The translations under genes were made by a program, and so were the position numbers. Below are positions 1 to 7,246 of a DNA stretch of 64,000 bases, one piece after another; positions within the stretch are counted from its first letter, which is position 1, and every line of letters begins with the position of its first letter. Location of the stretch: assembly GCA_023419605.1 (NCBI GenBank), contig JAEZXR010000064.1, forward strand, positions 1-64,000, given 5' to 3'. The notes under the pieces are model-generated. The model did not search any database. It saw nothing but the letters and a program-made list of their open reading frames with translations, and had not been told where the DNA came from. This stretch comes from Bacillota bacterium (GTDB lineage Bacteria > Bacillota > Clostridia > Acetivibrionales > JAEZXR01).

Positions 1-124
1 AGGATATACCTGTTATCCTAACTGTTGTATGTAGCTATACCTATACATTAGTCGCTGTACTACCTCAACCTCACAGTATCTAGTGATTGTCCAGCAATTT
101 GTCTGCATCTTATATAGCATTGTC

Positions 125-181
125 CGGCTTAGAGCCGTTCCCCGGTTTGGAGTCCGGGAAGGAATTACCACAGGATTGTGG
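125..181. other. Three consecutive hairpins at the left edge
   Basis: Three short inverted repeats follow each other: CGGCT/AGCCG (125-137), TTCCCCGG/TCCGGGAA (138-160, imperfect) and CCACA/TGTGG (168-181). They lie in the first ~80 nt that the leftward promoter at 211-239 would transcribe. A 60-codon leftward frame (195 down to 13) also covers them but has only a weak, badly spaced ribosome binding site. The region could be a structured leader or small RNA of the integrated element, or the start of a small leftward gene. I do not recognise the family. Confidence 0.3.
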
Positions 182-210
182 CGGTGAAGAATCATTTACC
201 TTATGATATT

Positions 211-239
211 ATTATAGTTCATTTAATCGAACTAATCAA
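211..239 (-). promoter_or_regulatory. Leftward sigma-A promoter with operator O1 inside
   Basis: Read on the minus strand, TTGATT (234-239) and TATAAT (211-216) are separated by exactly 17 nt. The spacer region is covered by an operator-like inverted repeat TAGTTC-N8-GAACTA (215-234). A repressor bound there would block RNA polymerase directly. The promoter diverges from the repressor gene at 363, as in a lysogeny-type switch. Confidence 0.6.
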
Positions 240-245
240 ACATTG

Positions 246-265
246 TAGTTCGTAATTACGAACTA
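246..265. promoter_or_regulatory. Operator O2, perfect 20-bp palindrome
   Basis: A perfect palindrome with the same design, TAGTTC-N8-GAACTA, centred 31 bp from O1. The identical half-sites and spacer length argue that O1 and O2 bind the same dimer. The likely binder is the S24-type repressor encoded immediately to the right. Confidence 0.6.
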
Positions 266-300
266 TATAAAGAGGTTATATATGTTTATCTTCAAATTGC

Positions 301-353
301 TTGACTTTTCTTCATTTTTTGATAATATTTAATTAGTTTGATAAATTGAACGG
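301..353 (+). promoter_or_regulatory. Repressor promoter and weak operator O3
   Basis: TTGACT (301-306) and TAATAT (323-328) with a 16-nt spacer form a plausible promoter for the gene at 363. Just downstream, TAGTTT-N8-GAACGG (334-353) resembles a degenerate third operator with the same 8-nt spacer. It overlaps the transcription start region, which would suit autoregulation at high repressor levels. Confidence 0.45.
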
Positions 354-362
354 GGGTATAAT

Positions 363-926
363 ATGTTATTTTCAGAACGTCTTAAAAGCATCTTAAAAGA
401 AAAAAATATAACGGAATATAGATTAGCCAAACTTGCAAATATGAACAGAAGCACTATAAACACAATCACACATGGTAATTCAGAAAAACCCAATATCGAA
501 ACGATAGAAAAGATTGCAAAAGCCCTAAATATACCTATATCAGAATTACTAGAGCAACCAAATGAAAACGAAGCGCAAGAACTTGTTAAGCAAGATATAA
601 TAGACTACGAATACATAGCTACTCACAACATTCCCAACGAGCATATTTTTGGACTAAAAGTAATTGACGATAGTATGAACCTTGTACATATAACAGAAAA
701 CAATACTGTTATTGTTAAAAAACAAGAAAAAGTTGAAAATAGCGAAATAGCTGTTGTCATTGTCGGCGAAGAATACGCAACCATAAAAAAATTCTTTAAA
801 GATGGTACAACTGTAATATTAATGCCACAAAGCTCAAACATGAAACATCAACCTAGAGTGATTGACACAAAAAAAGTCCCTATCAAGGTTATTGGAAAAG
901 TTATTCAATCCGTAGTAAAATACTAA
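363..926 (+). CDS. XRE/S24-family (CI/LexA-like) repressor
   Basis: A 187-residue phage-type repressor. Residues ~5-64 form an XRE helix-turn-helix (RLAKLANMNRSTINTI as the recognition region). Residues ~95-185 form an S24 peptidase-like dimerisation domain with the DDSM motif (Ser104) and the partner lysine in ATIKKF (Lys142/143). In this family RecA filaments stimulate self-cleavage and so induce the element. No clear Ala-Gly cleavage site is visible in the linker. Base composition is markedly more AT-rich than the genes to the right, consistent with horizontal transfer. It sits beside a divergent promoter pair with three matching operators. Confidence 0.85.
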   Translation: MLFSERLKSILKEKNITEYRLAKLANMNRSTINTITHGNSEKPNIETIEKIAKALNIPISELLEQPNENEAQELVKQDIIDYEYIATHNIPNEHIFGLKVIDDSMNLVHITENNTVIVKKQEKVENSEIAVVIVGEEYATIKKFFKDGTTVILMPQSSNMKHQPRVIDTKKVPIKVIGKVIQSVVKY

Positions 927-1015
927 TCTTAATACTTTTAGTCCAGATGTCTGGATTGGCATAAATAGTACGTAACCGTCTAAAGGTAACGGATTTACCA
1001 GAACATATGTTCCGA

Positions 1016-1064
1016 TTAACTTGTAATCAATAGGTCGGGGGTTCGATTCCGTCCACCAGCTCCA
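1016..1064 (+). pseudogene. tRNA-Thr(TGT) 3' fragment; probable attachment site
   Basis: The sequence from the anticodon loop CTTGTAA (1020-1026, anticodon TGT) to the 3' end matches a clostridial tRNA-Thr: anticodon-stem 3' side, variable loop, T loop TTCGATT, acceptor strand CACCAGC (1054-1060) and TCCA. The matching 5' half (expected GCTGGTG and a D arm) is absent upstream; unrelated AT-rich DNA joins at the anticodon loop. This is what remains at the far end of an element that integrated into a tRNA gene and carried its own 3' copy. The intact gene would lie to the left, outside the window. Confidence 0.7.
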
Positions 1065-1098
1065 AAAACCTTGTAGATTTCATCTACAAGGTTTTTTA
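1064..1098 (+). terminator. Terminator after tRNA-Thr fragment
   Basis: A 12-bp perfect stem (AACCTTGTAGAT / ATCTACAAGGTT) with a TTC loop, followed by a T run. It is positioned as the native terminator of the tRNA gene. Confidence 0.85.
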
Positions 1099-1221
1099 TT
1101 TATGTTAAAGAAATTTATATCTTCTTTTGCAATACCCTCGTTTCTAAATTGCATTTCGATGTCATTGGTGTTATTATTGTACCATTATACTTTTATATGT
1201 TTCTGGAAGGAAGTTGATTTT

Positions 1222-2601
1222 ATGGATACATACGAAAAGAATCCTACAATCTCCGCAGCAGAATTGACACATCGCTTCTGCTCTCTGTCGGTTTACAGAA
1301 ACCTGCTGGAAGACAAAGTAATCAGCAGTCTCTACTCACTGGTACAAAGCTTACAAGAGGGGGCGCCGGGCTTTGCCGCTTTTCTCAACAGATACAGCAG
1401 CTTTTTTCATACATTGATCTCTACTTCTGACGCATCCCTCAGGGAGTATCTGATTGAAAAAATACTCTATACTGAAAACCCCTTCGCTGAAGCCATCGAA
1501 AAAGGATCGGATCACCGCCTGTTTGGGAGTATTGAAGCAGCAGCTGCCCATGACCTCGGTAATCTGAATACAATATCCGGCATTTCATCCGTACAGATTA
1601 AAGCGCTGGCTAAGGAATTATTTACAAGTGTGGATCGGAATCTTACAGAAACCATTGAGGCCCTTCCTACGTGGGATCTGGATTTACCCAGGAACAGCAC
1701 CGCGAATGGTTCGGGGAATTTTGAAGCAGTGAAAAATGCCTTTGCCGCCACGGACATGTGGTCGGATCTCACAGCACTCCTCAAGGAATTCCATGCCGCT
1801 TATGGCTCGGGAATCTTTTCCCAATACAGTGCGTTCCTTTGGGAGCGTCAGGGAGATGCGGGCTTTTTAAGAGGTGTTCCTGCTCCTGATCCCGTCCTCC
1901 TTTCGGACCTCATCGGCTATGAAGAAGAACGAAAAGCGGTAATCGATAATACCCTCCATTTCCTGGATGGCTTCAAAGCGAATAATGTCCTCCTTTATGG
2001 AGACCGGGGTAGTGGAAAATCGTCTACTGTGAAAGGGCTGCTGAACGAATACCATCAACGGGGTTTGCGGTTGATCGAAGTCCCGAAATCTTTCCTGGTG
2101 GACTTCCCCAGGGTGACAGCCCTTTTACGGCACAAAAAGCAAAAATTTATCATTTTCGTGGATGATCTTGCTTTTGAGGACAATGAAGAAAATTATACAG
2201 CACTTAAAGCCATATTGGAGGGCGGTGTTGAAAGCAAACCGGATAATGTACTGATATACGCTACCTCCAATCGCCGTCATTTGGTAAAGGAAAAATTCAG
2301 TGATCGTGCAGGCCTCCATTCCGGTAATGCGGAGGACGAAATCCGTGCTTCCGACAGCATTCAGGAAAAGCTTTCCCTGGCTGACAGATTCGGCATTACG
2401 GTCGTATTTTCTTCGCCTGACAAAAAACGCTACCTTCAAATCGTGGAAGGCTTGGTCGCCCAGAGGGGATTGGACATCGACAAAGAGAAGCTTCACCGCG
2501 AGGCATTGAAATGGGAGCTTTGGTACAACGGGCGTTCTCCCCGGACCGCGAGGCAGTTTGTCGATTGGCTGGAGGGTGAGATGGGAGTGCAGGAACCGTA
2601 G
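1222..2601 (+). CDS. DUF815-family AAA ATPase
   Basis: A 459-residue P-loop ATPase of the DUF815 type. The C-terminal half carries Walker A GDRGSGKSST (around residues 260-269) and Walker B IIFVDDLAFE (around 310-319), then a sensor-like region ending in RTARQFVDWL. The ATG at 1222 is preferred over an in-frame start 40 codons upstream because GGAAGG lies 11 nt before it and the extra N-terminus would be an unrelated hydrophobic stretch. Function of the family is not established; single-gene unit with its own terminator. The stop codon lies inside a tRNA-like sequence (2589-2663). Confidence 0.85.
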   Translation: MDTYEKNPTISAAELTHRFCSLSVYRNLLEDKVISSLYSLVQSLQEGAPGFAAFLNRYSSFFHTLISTSDASLREYLIEKILYTENPFAEAIEKGSDHRLFGSIEAAAAHDLGNLNTISGISSVQIKALAKELFTSVDRNLTETIEALPTWDLDLPRNSTANGSGNFEAVKNAFAATDMWSDLTALLKEFHAAYGSGIFSQYSAFLWERQGDAGFLRGVPAPDPVLLSDLIGYEEERKAVIDNTLHFLDGFKANNVLLYGDRGSGKSSTVKGLLNEYHQRGLRLIEVPKSFLVDFPRVTALLRHKKQKFIIFVDDLAFEDNEENYTALKAILEGGVESKPDNVLIYATSNRRHLVKEKFSDRAGLHSGNAEDEIRASDSIQEKLSLADRFGITVVFSSPDKKRYLQIVEGLVAQRGLDIDKEKLHREALKWELWYNGRSPRTARQFVDWLEGEMGVQEP

Positions 2602-2663
2602 TTCAGCAAGTAGAGAAATTGAATTCTACTCAATAGGGCGAGCGATTCTGTCTGTCTGCTCCA
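2589..2663 (+). pseudogene. tRNA-Arg(TCT)-like pseudogene
   Basis: 75 nt with tRNA layout. The acceptor strands GCAGGAA/TGTCTGC pair at six of seven positions. The anticodon stem ATTGA/TCAAT is perfect around the loop ATTCTAC (anticodon TCT), and the sequence ends in TCCA. The D arm (TAGTTCAG...GTAGAG) and T arm (GCGATTC) are recognisable but degenerate: the GG of the D loop is lost and the T stem is mostly unpaired. It begins inside the last codons of the upstream ATPase gene and is followed directly by a terminator. Confidence 0.5.
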
Positions 2664-2665
2664 TA

Positions 2666-2697
2666 GCCCTTGAAGTGTAACAGCTTCAGGGGTTTTA
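2666..2697 (+). terminator. Terminator after the DUF815 gene / tRNA-like sequence
   Basis: Stem CCCTTGAAG / CTTCAGGGG with one G-U pair and an 8-nt loop, followed by TTTTATC. Confidence 0.75.
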
Positions 2698-3012
2698 TCA
2701 TGTCCGTTTTGCAGTTGCCTGCCTTGCTTCATATTCTCTCTGCCTATTCATCATATTCACCCTATCAAAGTGTATTATTTCTTCCCGGAGTAGGAGGATC
2801 TCTTTTTTACCTATCATCAAAATCCGCTCGGATAATCCTTGTTAGTATAGACGTTACGAATCGTAATAACCCGGCGAAATTTTATAACGCATATTTACTT
2901 TTGGACGAAAGTATGACGTGAAGAGATTCTATTCGTTTGAATTTTATCTGTTTATATTACTATTGGTTTATTTTGTGATGATTTATGCTATAATTTTTCC
3001 AGGAGGTTTATT
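2698..3012. other. Intergenic region before the Lrp gene
   Basis: No convincing gene. A rightward open frame (2670-2921) starts inside the preceding terminator, has no ribosome binding site and resembles nothing I recognise. At the right end, an extended -10 element TGC-TATAAT (2986-2994) probably starts the Lrp transcript about 15 nt before the GGAGG at 3001. Confidence 0.5.
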
Positions 3013-3465
3013 ATGGACGATATCGATATCAAAATCATAAAATTGCTTGAGGAAAACGGAAGGCTTTCGCACGAGGAAATAAGCAAACTGCTGCACATAT
3101 CCCGGCCCGCAGTTCACCAAAGGGTGGGGAAGCTTGAAAAAAGCGGAATTATTAAGGGATATCGGTGCATTGTGGATTGGCGCAGGTTGGAGCAAAAAAT
3201 TAAAGCTTTAATCTTTGTAAAAGTCAAATGCCAGAATTTCAAAGAAATAGTCGGAAGAATTGTTGATATGCGGATACCGAATGTGACTATTGCGGAATGT
3301 CATCGCCTTGCAGGGGAATGGTGCATCATGCTTAAAGTGCGGGTATCTGCCCCGGAAAATATCACGGAGCTGATTGATGAAATGGTTAAAATTCCCGAGG
3401 TTCATGAAACATCCACAACATTTATATTATCTACAATTTATGAAAACGGGATAAAGGAAACATAA
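3013..3465 (+). CDS. Lrp/AsnC-family transcriptional regulator
   Basis: 150 residues. N-terminal winged helix-turn-helix (residues ~1-55; DIKIIKLLEENGRLSHEEISKLL...PAVHQRV) and C-terminal RAM/ligand-binding domain (~65-140). AGGAGG lies 7 nt before the ATG. Family members bind DNA as dimers or octamers and respond to amino acids. The EamA exporter gene 60 bp downstream on the same strand suggests it controls amino-acid or related metabolite export, possibly its own operon. The inference rests on this neighbourhood only. Confidence 0.9.
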   Translation: MDDIDIKIIKLLEENGRLSHEEISKLLHISRPAVHQRVGKLEKSGIIKGYRCIVDWRRLEQKIKALIFVKVKCQNFKEIVGRIVDMRIPNVTIAECHRLAGEWCIMLKVRVSAPENITELIDEMVKIPEVHETSTTFILSTIYENGIKET

Positions 3466-3524
3466 GAGATGTTTTCTTTGAATAGTACTGCGGTGCTATT
3501 TAAAAACAAGGAAGGAGAAATAGC

Positions 3525-4466
3525 ATGAAACAAGTAAATACATCCATACAAGCACCTGAGGCAGAAAACGCAAAGCTTTTCGTCATTATAGCCGCATTAT
3601 TGTCAGTCTACATTTTCTGGGGGGGCACCTACCTGGGAATGAAGGTGGCCATTGAAACCATACCTCCTTTTATTATGGCGGGGACACGGTTTTTTATTGC
3701 CGGAGGTATCCTGTACGCCCTAGCCCGGGTAAAGGGTGAAAAACGTCCCGGGGTTGGAGAATGGAAAGGGGCCGGGATTGTAGGGGCATTATTGCTGCTG
3801 GGTGGTAATGGGGTGGTGGCATGGGCGGAACAAAGAGTACCCTCATCCATTGCTTCGCTGCTGGTTGCAACAGTCCCCTTATGGATTATTGTATTCAACT
3901 GGGCCGGCAAAAAACGAAAGAGGCCCACTATGGGTGTCAGCACAGGGGTTTTATTGGGGTTTTCAGGAATTGCGGTACTGGTGCTGCGTTCAGGTGGAAC
4001 AGGTAATAAAGGAATTGATACCATAGGCATACTGGCGCTCTTGCTTGCCTCTGTTTCCTGGTCGGCTGGCTCCTTATACTCCCGCAGCGCAAAGCTTCCC
4101 GAGTCACCGATGCTATCTACGGCGATGCAAATGCTGGTGGGTGGTGTGCTGCTTATTCTTGCTTCGTTTTTGCTTGGGGATTGGTCGAAGCTGCATTTGT
4201 CTGAAATATCTCTTCGTTCTTTTATCGCCCTGGGATACTTGATCGTATTTGGCTCGATCATAGGCTATACCGCTTACATTTGGCTTTTGAAAAATGCAGA
4301 GCCCGCATGGGTATCTACCTATGCCTTTATTAACCCCATCGTGGCCGTATTTCTAGGCTGGTTCCTGGCCAATGAACAGCTGACTGCCAATTCACTGATT
4401 GCAGCTTTAATTATTATTGTGGCTGTAATCGTCATTACTGTTTTCCGGGAGAAACGGCAAAGCTAG
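3525..4466 (+). CDS. EamA/DMT-family transporter
   Basis: 313 residues with about ten hydrophobic segments forming two EamA repeats (residues ~22-150 and ~165-305); typical DMT length. Family members include exporters of amino acids and other small metabolites (RhtA/YdcZ/YedA group). GGAAGGAG lies 7 nt before the ATG. It probably shares a transcript with the Lrp-type regulator 60 bp upstream. The substrate cannot be read from the sequence. Confidence 0.9.
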   Translation: MKQVNTSIQAPEAENAKLFVIIAALLSVYIFWGGTYLGMKVAIETIPPFIMAGTRFFIAGGILYALARVKGEKRPGVGEWKGAGIVGALLLLGGNGVVAWAEQRVPSSIASLLVATVPLWIIVFNWAGKKRKRPTMGVSTGVLLGFSGIAVLVLRSGGTGNKGIDTIGILALLLASVSWSAGSLYSRSAKLPESPMLSTAMQMLVGGVLLILASFLLGDWSKLHLSEISLRSFIALGYLIVFGSIIGYTAYIWLLKNAEPAWVSTYAFINPIVAVFLGWFLANEQLTANSLIAALIIIVAVIVITVFREKRQS

Positions 4467-4523
4467 CGGATGGAAAGGAGAGCTCCATGCAATCTGCTGC
4501 AGAATTCGGAAAAGAGCATTGTA

Positions 4524-4552
4524 TTGCCAACCTTCGCAGGATGTGATATACT
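4524..4552 (+). promoter_or_regulatory. Strong sigma-A promoter with extended -10
   Basis: TTGCCA (4524-4529), a 17-nt spacer, and TATACT (4547-4552) preceded by TG at -15/-14. Transcription would start near 4559 and run through ~220 nt of leader to a terminator at 4775-4797, and on readthrough into the gene at 4931. Confidence 0.6.
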
Positions 4553-4558
4553 GGCTTC

Positions 4559-4797
4559 AATAACATAGAAGAGTGTATCTATGCTACAACTGAATAAGAC
4601 AGTTCGAAACTATCCTGTCTATAAACAAAACTATAGGAAGCATGCTGCATGCCTTGCAAGCGATCCTTCATCCGGATCCAAAATTGCGGGAACATGACTT
4701 TGTTGGTATTACATACGCCCTAGTTATGTTGCTTTTGGGTATTTAACCAATAGAAAGCATGGAATTGTTTATATAAGGACCGGTGGGTCCTTTTTTT
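4559..4797 (+). ncRNA. Putative leader or small RNA with terminator
   Basis: The segment from the predicted start to the terminator is about 240 nt and has no open frame with a ribosome binding site. It contains several short inverted repeats (AGACAG...CTGTCT near 4600; AACATGAC...GTTATGTT near 4700). Placed before an operon with queuosine and folate genes, it could be an attenuating leader or an independent small RNA. It does not match the preQ1-I, T-box or tetrahydrofolate riboswitch patterns I know. Confidence 0.35.
4775..4797 (+). terminator. Terminator in the leader of the que/fol operon
   Basis: Stem AAGGACC / GGTCCTT with loop GGTG, then seven T. It would stop transcripts from the promoter at 4524-4552 ahead of the operon unless read through. 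Confidence 0.7.
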
Positions 4798-4834
4798 GTT
4801 ATCTGGGAAAGAGAACTTTCCCAGATAACAAAAA
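4793..4834. repeat. 19-bp perfect inverted repeat
   Basis: TTTTTGTTATCTGGGAAAG (4793-4811) and its exact complement (4816-4834) around a 4-nt loop AGAA. It directly abuts the T run of the terminator, and its 5' arm includes those T residues. It therefore could compete with that terminator for pairing. It has no T tract of its own on either strand. Confidence 0.7.
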
Positions 4835-4930
4835 CATTGAATTTATGCGTGTACCGGCTTTTCCTCGTGCTTTGGAAAGGAACATGAGCAAACAAAAGCG
4901 GTAAAGCGCTTTTTGACTGGAGAATGATGA

Positions 4931-5953
4931 ATGAAAAGAATCGGTTTAACGACAACAGTGCCGGTGGAGGTACTTCTGGCTGCCGGTTATACGCCGGTGG
5001 ACCTGAACAATATCTTTACTACGGATAAAAACTATGCAGAATATATCGATATGGCAGAAAGGGATGGCTTTCCCAAAAGCACCTGTGCATGGATTAAGGG
5101 GCTTTACGGAGTCTGTATTGCAAAGGGGATTGATGAGATTGTGGGTGTGACAGAGGGAGATTGCTCCAACTCTCGTGCCTTACTGGAGGTACTGGCACTG
5201 AGAGGCATTACGGTACATCCCTTTTCCTATCCACACCGCCATACAATCTCTGAGGTGGAAAAGGAAATTCGCAAACTCATGGAGCTTTTCGGGGTGCTGC
5301 CGGCAGCCGTTGAAAGGATAAGAGCAAAGATGAACCGGCTGCGGCAGTTGGCCAGGAGGGTGGATGAGCTAACTTTTCTGGAGAATAAAGCCACGGGCTT
5401 TGAGAACCATTTGTACCAGGTAAGCATGAGTGACGTGAACGGAGACGCGGAGGCTTTTGAAAAGCTGCTGGAGCAGGCTATTGCCGCCATATCCGGGAGA
5501 AAAGAAGAGGATAAAAAGATCCGGTTGGGATATCTGGGGGTTCCGCCTATGACCGGAGATCTATACGGATACGTAGAAGGATTGGATGCCCGGGTCGTAT
5601 ATAACGAGGTGCAAAGGGAATTTGCTTTCCCGCGGGCGGAGGAAGCACCGGATATTTTCCATCAGTACTATGACTACACGTACCCCTATGATATCGGATT
5701 TCGAGTCGCTGAAATCAAAAAACAGATGGAGCTTCGCAGGATTGATGCCATCATTCACTATACACAGGCGTTTTGCTACCGGGCCATAGAGGACATAGTT
5801 TTACGTGAACACCTGAAGGTTCCTATTTTAAGCATAGAAGGAGATAAGCTGAACAGCCTGGATGCCAGGACCAAGCTTCGCATCGAGGCCTTCATCGATA
5901 TGCTGCAGGATGTACAGATATCCGACTTTAAACCTTATAATTTCCAGAGGTAA
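4931..5953 (+). CDS. 2-hydroxyacyl-CoA dehydratase (HgdB-like) family protein
   Basis: 340 residues, one subunit of the HgdB/BcrB/FldB-like superfamily. Conserved cysteines appear in STCAWIKG, TEGDCSNS and HYTQAFCYRAIED, the last followed by PILSIEGD, as in family members that hold an iron-sulfur cluster. Shorter than classical dehydratase subunits and without an obvious second subunit nearby. The next gene encodes the matching ATP-dependent activase. Its place at the head of a run with queD, queE, folE and queC is unusual. The last codons form part of a structured repeat (5917-6014). The substrate is unknown. Confidence 0.8.
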   Translation: MKRIGLTTTVPVEVLLAAGYTPVDLNNIFTTDKNYAEYIDMAERDGFPKSTCAWIKGLYGVCIAKGIDEIVGVTEGDCSNSRALLEVLALRGITVHPFSYPHRHTISEVEKEIRKLMELFGVLPAAVERIRAKMNRLRQLARRVDELTFLENKATGFENHLYQVSMSDVNGDAEAFEKLLEQAIAAISGRKEEDKKIRLGYLGVPPMTGDLYGYVEGLDARVVYNEVQREFAFPRAEEAPDIFHQYYDYTYPYDIGFRVAEIKKQMELRRIDAIIHYTQAFCYRAIEDIVLREHLKVPILSIEGDKLNSLDARTKLRIEAFIDMLQDVQISDFKPYNFQR

Positions 5954-6014
5954 AAATGTCCGGGTTTTGGAGCAGCTTTGCCTCTGGCTCAATTCAAGTC
6001 TAAAGTTCGCTATC
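5917..6014 (+). repeat. Structured intercistronic repeat, copy 1
   Basis: 98 nt. Outer arms GATATCCGACTTTA and TAAAGTTCGCTATC are partly complementary; the inner hairpin is CCAGAGGTAAA...TTTGCCTCTGG with CCGGGTTTTGG in its upper part. It matches copy 2 (18711-18808) and copy 3 (48589-48676, inverted) at the sequence and fold level. It includes the last 12 codons of the dehydratase-like gene and ends 19 nt before the activase start. Confidence 0.75.
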
Positions 6015-6032
6015 TATAAAGGAGAGAAGGAA

Positions 6033-6824
6033 ATGAAGGTCGTAGGCATTGATTTAGGCAGCAGAGAGGTTAAAGTGGCTTTGATGGAAAAGAACCGGAT
6101 TGTGAAAAGGTTCAAGATGGGCACCATGTCCTTTTACAGGGATTATTGCAGCTTTCAGGGCAGGATTACGGTGGATGCGGAGAAACTGGGAATCGGGGGA
6201 GCGGAGGCCGCCGTCTCCACGGGCTATGGCAGAAATAATACGGATTTGAATAAGTTTACTCCCATCAATGAGGTAAAGGCCCACGTTTACGGGGCTATAT
6301 GGCAGACGGGTTTGAAGGATTTTGTTCTCCTGGATGTGGGAGGACAGGACGTGAAGATCGCCAGGGTTCAGAATTCCATGCTGACGGACCTGGAACTCAA
6401 TGACAAGTGCGCAGCTTCCTGCGGAAGATATCTGGAAAATATGACGGGCGTGCTGGAAATTCCATTGGAGCAGATGACGGAATACACGGAAAACCCGGTG
6501 GAGCTGAGCTCCACCTGCGCCGTTTTTTCCGAGTCGGAGCTCATAGGAAAAATTGCGGAGGGGGTGGCTGTGGAACGCCTATGTGCGGGTGTGAATTACT
6601 CCCTGTATAAAAGACTGCAGCCGCTGCTGACGAAGTTCAAAGGCAGGACGCTGGTCTTGGCGGGTGGAGTTGCGAAGGGAAGGGCGATCCGGGAATTCCT
6701 GAAAAATGATTATAATGAGATTCTCTGTGTGGAAGACCCGCAGTTTAATGGAGCTATCGGGTGCTGTTCCTGGGGGGAAATGAAGTTTAACAGACAGGGA
6801 GAGAAAACGGAATGTACAAAATAA
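6033..6824 (+). CDS. 2-hydroxyacyl-CoA dehydratase activase (BadF/BcrA-type ATPase)
   Basis: 263 residues of the ASKHA fold. Phosphate-binding GIDLGSREVKVAL at the N-terminus, STGYGR near 65, DVGGQDVKI near 100, and LAGGVAKG near 220. The two cysteines that hold the 4Fe-4S cluster between subunits fit CAASCGR and STCAVFSESE. In the family it injects a low-potential electron into the dehydratase at the cost of ATP. The ATG at 6033 has GGAGAGAAGGA in front; an open frame reaches further upstream but only through repeat sequence. Overlaps queD by 13 nt. Confidence 0.88.
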   Translation: MKVVGIDLGSREVKVALMEKNRIVKRFKMGTMSFYRDYCSFQGRITVDAEKLGIGGAEAAVSTGYGRNNTDLNKFTPINEVKAHVYGAIWQTGLKDFVLLDVGGQDVKIARVQNSMLTDLELNDKCAASCGRYLENMTGVLEIPLEQMTEYTENPVELSSTCAVFSESELIGKIAEGVAVERLCAGVNYSLYKRLQPLLTKFKGRTLVLAGGVAKGRAIREFLKNDYNEILCVEDPQFNGAIGCCSWGEMKFNRQGEKTECTK

Positions 6825-7246
6825 AAGTGGAACACAGCTTTGACAGTGCTCATTTTTTGGCGGGATACAGCGGTAAATGTGCAAATATCCATGGGCACCG
6901 GTGGAGAGTAGAGGTTGAAATTTCCGCTCCTTCCGTGAACGAAGAAGGGCAGAGCCGGGGGATGGTAGCGGATTTCTCCGATTTGAAGAGAGATGTGCGG
7001 GAGCTGCTGGATTATTATGACCATGCTCTTATCATCGAAGAGGAAACCCTTCGGAAGGAAACGTTGAAATGCTTGATTGAAGATGGGTTTCGTGTGATTA
7101 AGGTTACCTTCCGGCCTACTGCTGAAAACTTCTCGCGATTCTTTTATGACAGCCTCTGTGGGAAGGGGTACAAAGTGCAGCGGGTTACGGTCTATGAAAC
7201 GCCTGCCAACAGTGCTACCTATGAAAGTGACGAGGTGCAGGCATGA
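6812..7246 (+). CDS. queD: 6-carboxy-5,6,7,8-tetrahydropterin synthase (QueD)
   Basis: 144 residues, T-fold. Converts dihydroneopterin triphosphate to 6-carboxytetrahydropterin for preQ0 synthesis. Zinc ligands His14 (SAHFL), His28 and His30 (IHGHRW) and catalytic Cys23 are all present, as are DHALI near 65 and the PTAENFSRFF motif. The start overlaps the activase gene by 13 nt, and its stop overlaps the queE start (ATGA), showing tight translational coupling. A slightly long insertion lies between residues 40 and 50. Confidence 0.95.
   Translation: MYKIKVEHSFDSAHFLAGYSGKCANIHGHRWRVEVEISAPSVNEEGQSRGMVADFSDLKRDVRELLDYYDHALIIEEETLRKETLKCLIEDGFRVIKVTFRPTAENFSRFFYDSLCGKGYKVQRVTVYETPANSATYESDEVQA

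Noticed and set aside
13..195. Leftward 60-codon open frame
   Set aside because: It overlaps three hairpins and has a poor ribosome binding site; I list the hairpins but not the frame as a gene.
2670..2921. Rightward 83-codon open frame
   Set aside because: Starts inside a terminator, no ribosome binding site, no recognisable family, low-complexity hydrophobic content.
4895..4915. cre-like catabolite site near GGTAAAGCGCTTTTT
   Set aside because: Three mismatches to the consensus at conserved positions and not near a sugar gene.
4559..4930. T-box or preQ1 riboswitch before the que/fol operon
   Set aside because: The GGACCGGTGGGTCC hairpin resembles a T-box terminator at first sight, but there is no TGGNACCRCG motif or specifier stem, and no preQ1 aptamer pattern was found.
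5862..6032. Upstream extension of the activase gene
   Set aside because: It runs through the dehydratase gene end and the repeat; similarity to the frame at 18662 reflects shared repeat DNA, not a shared protein.
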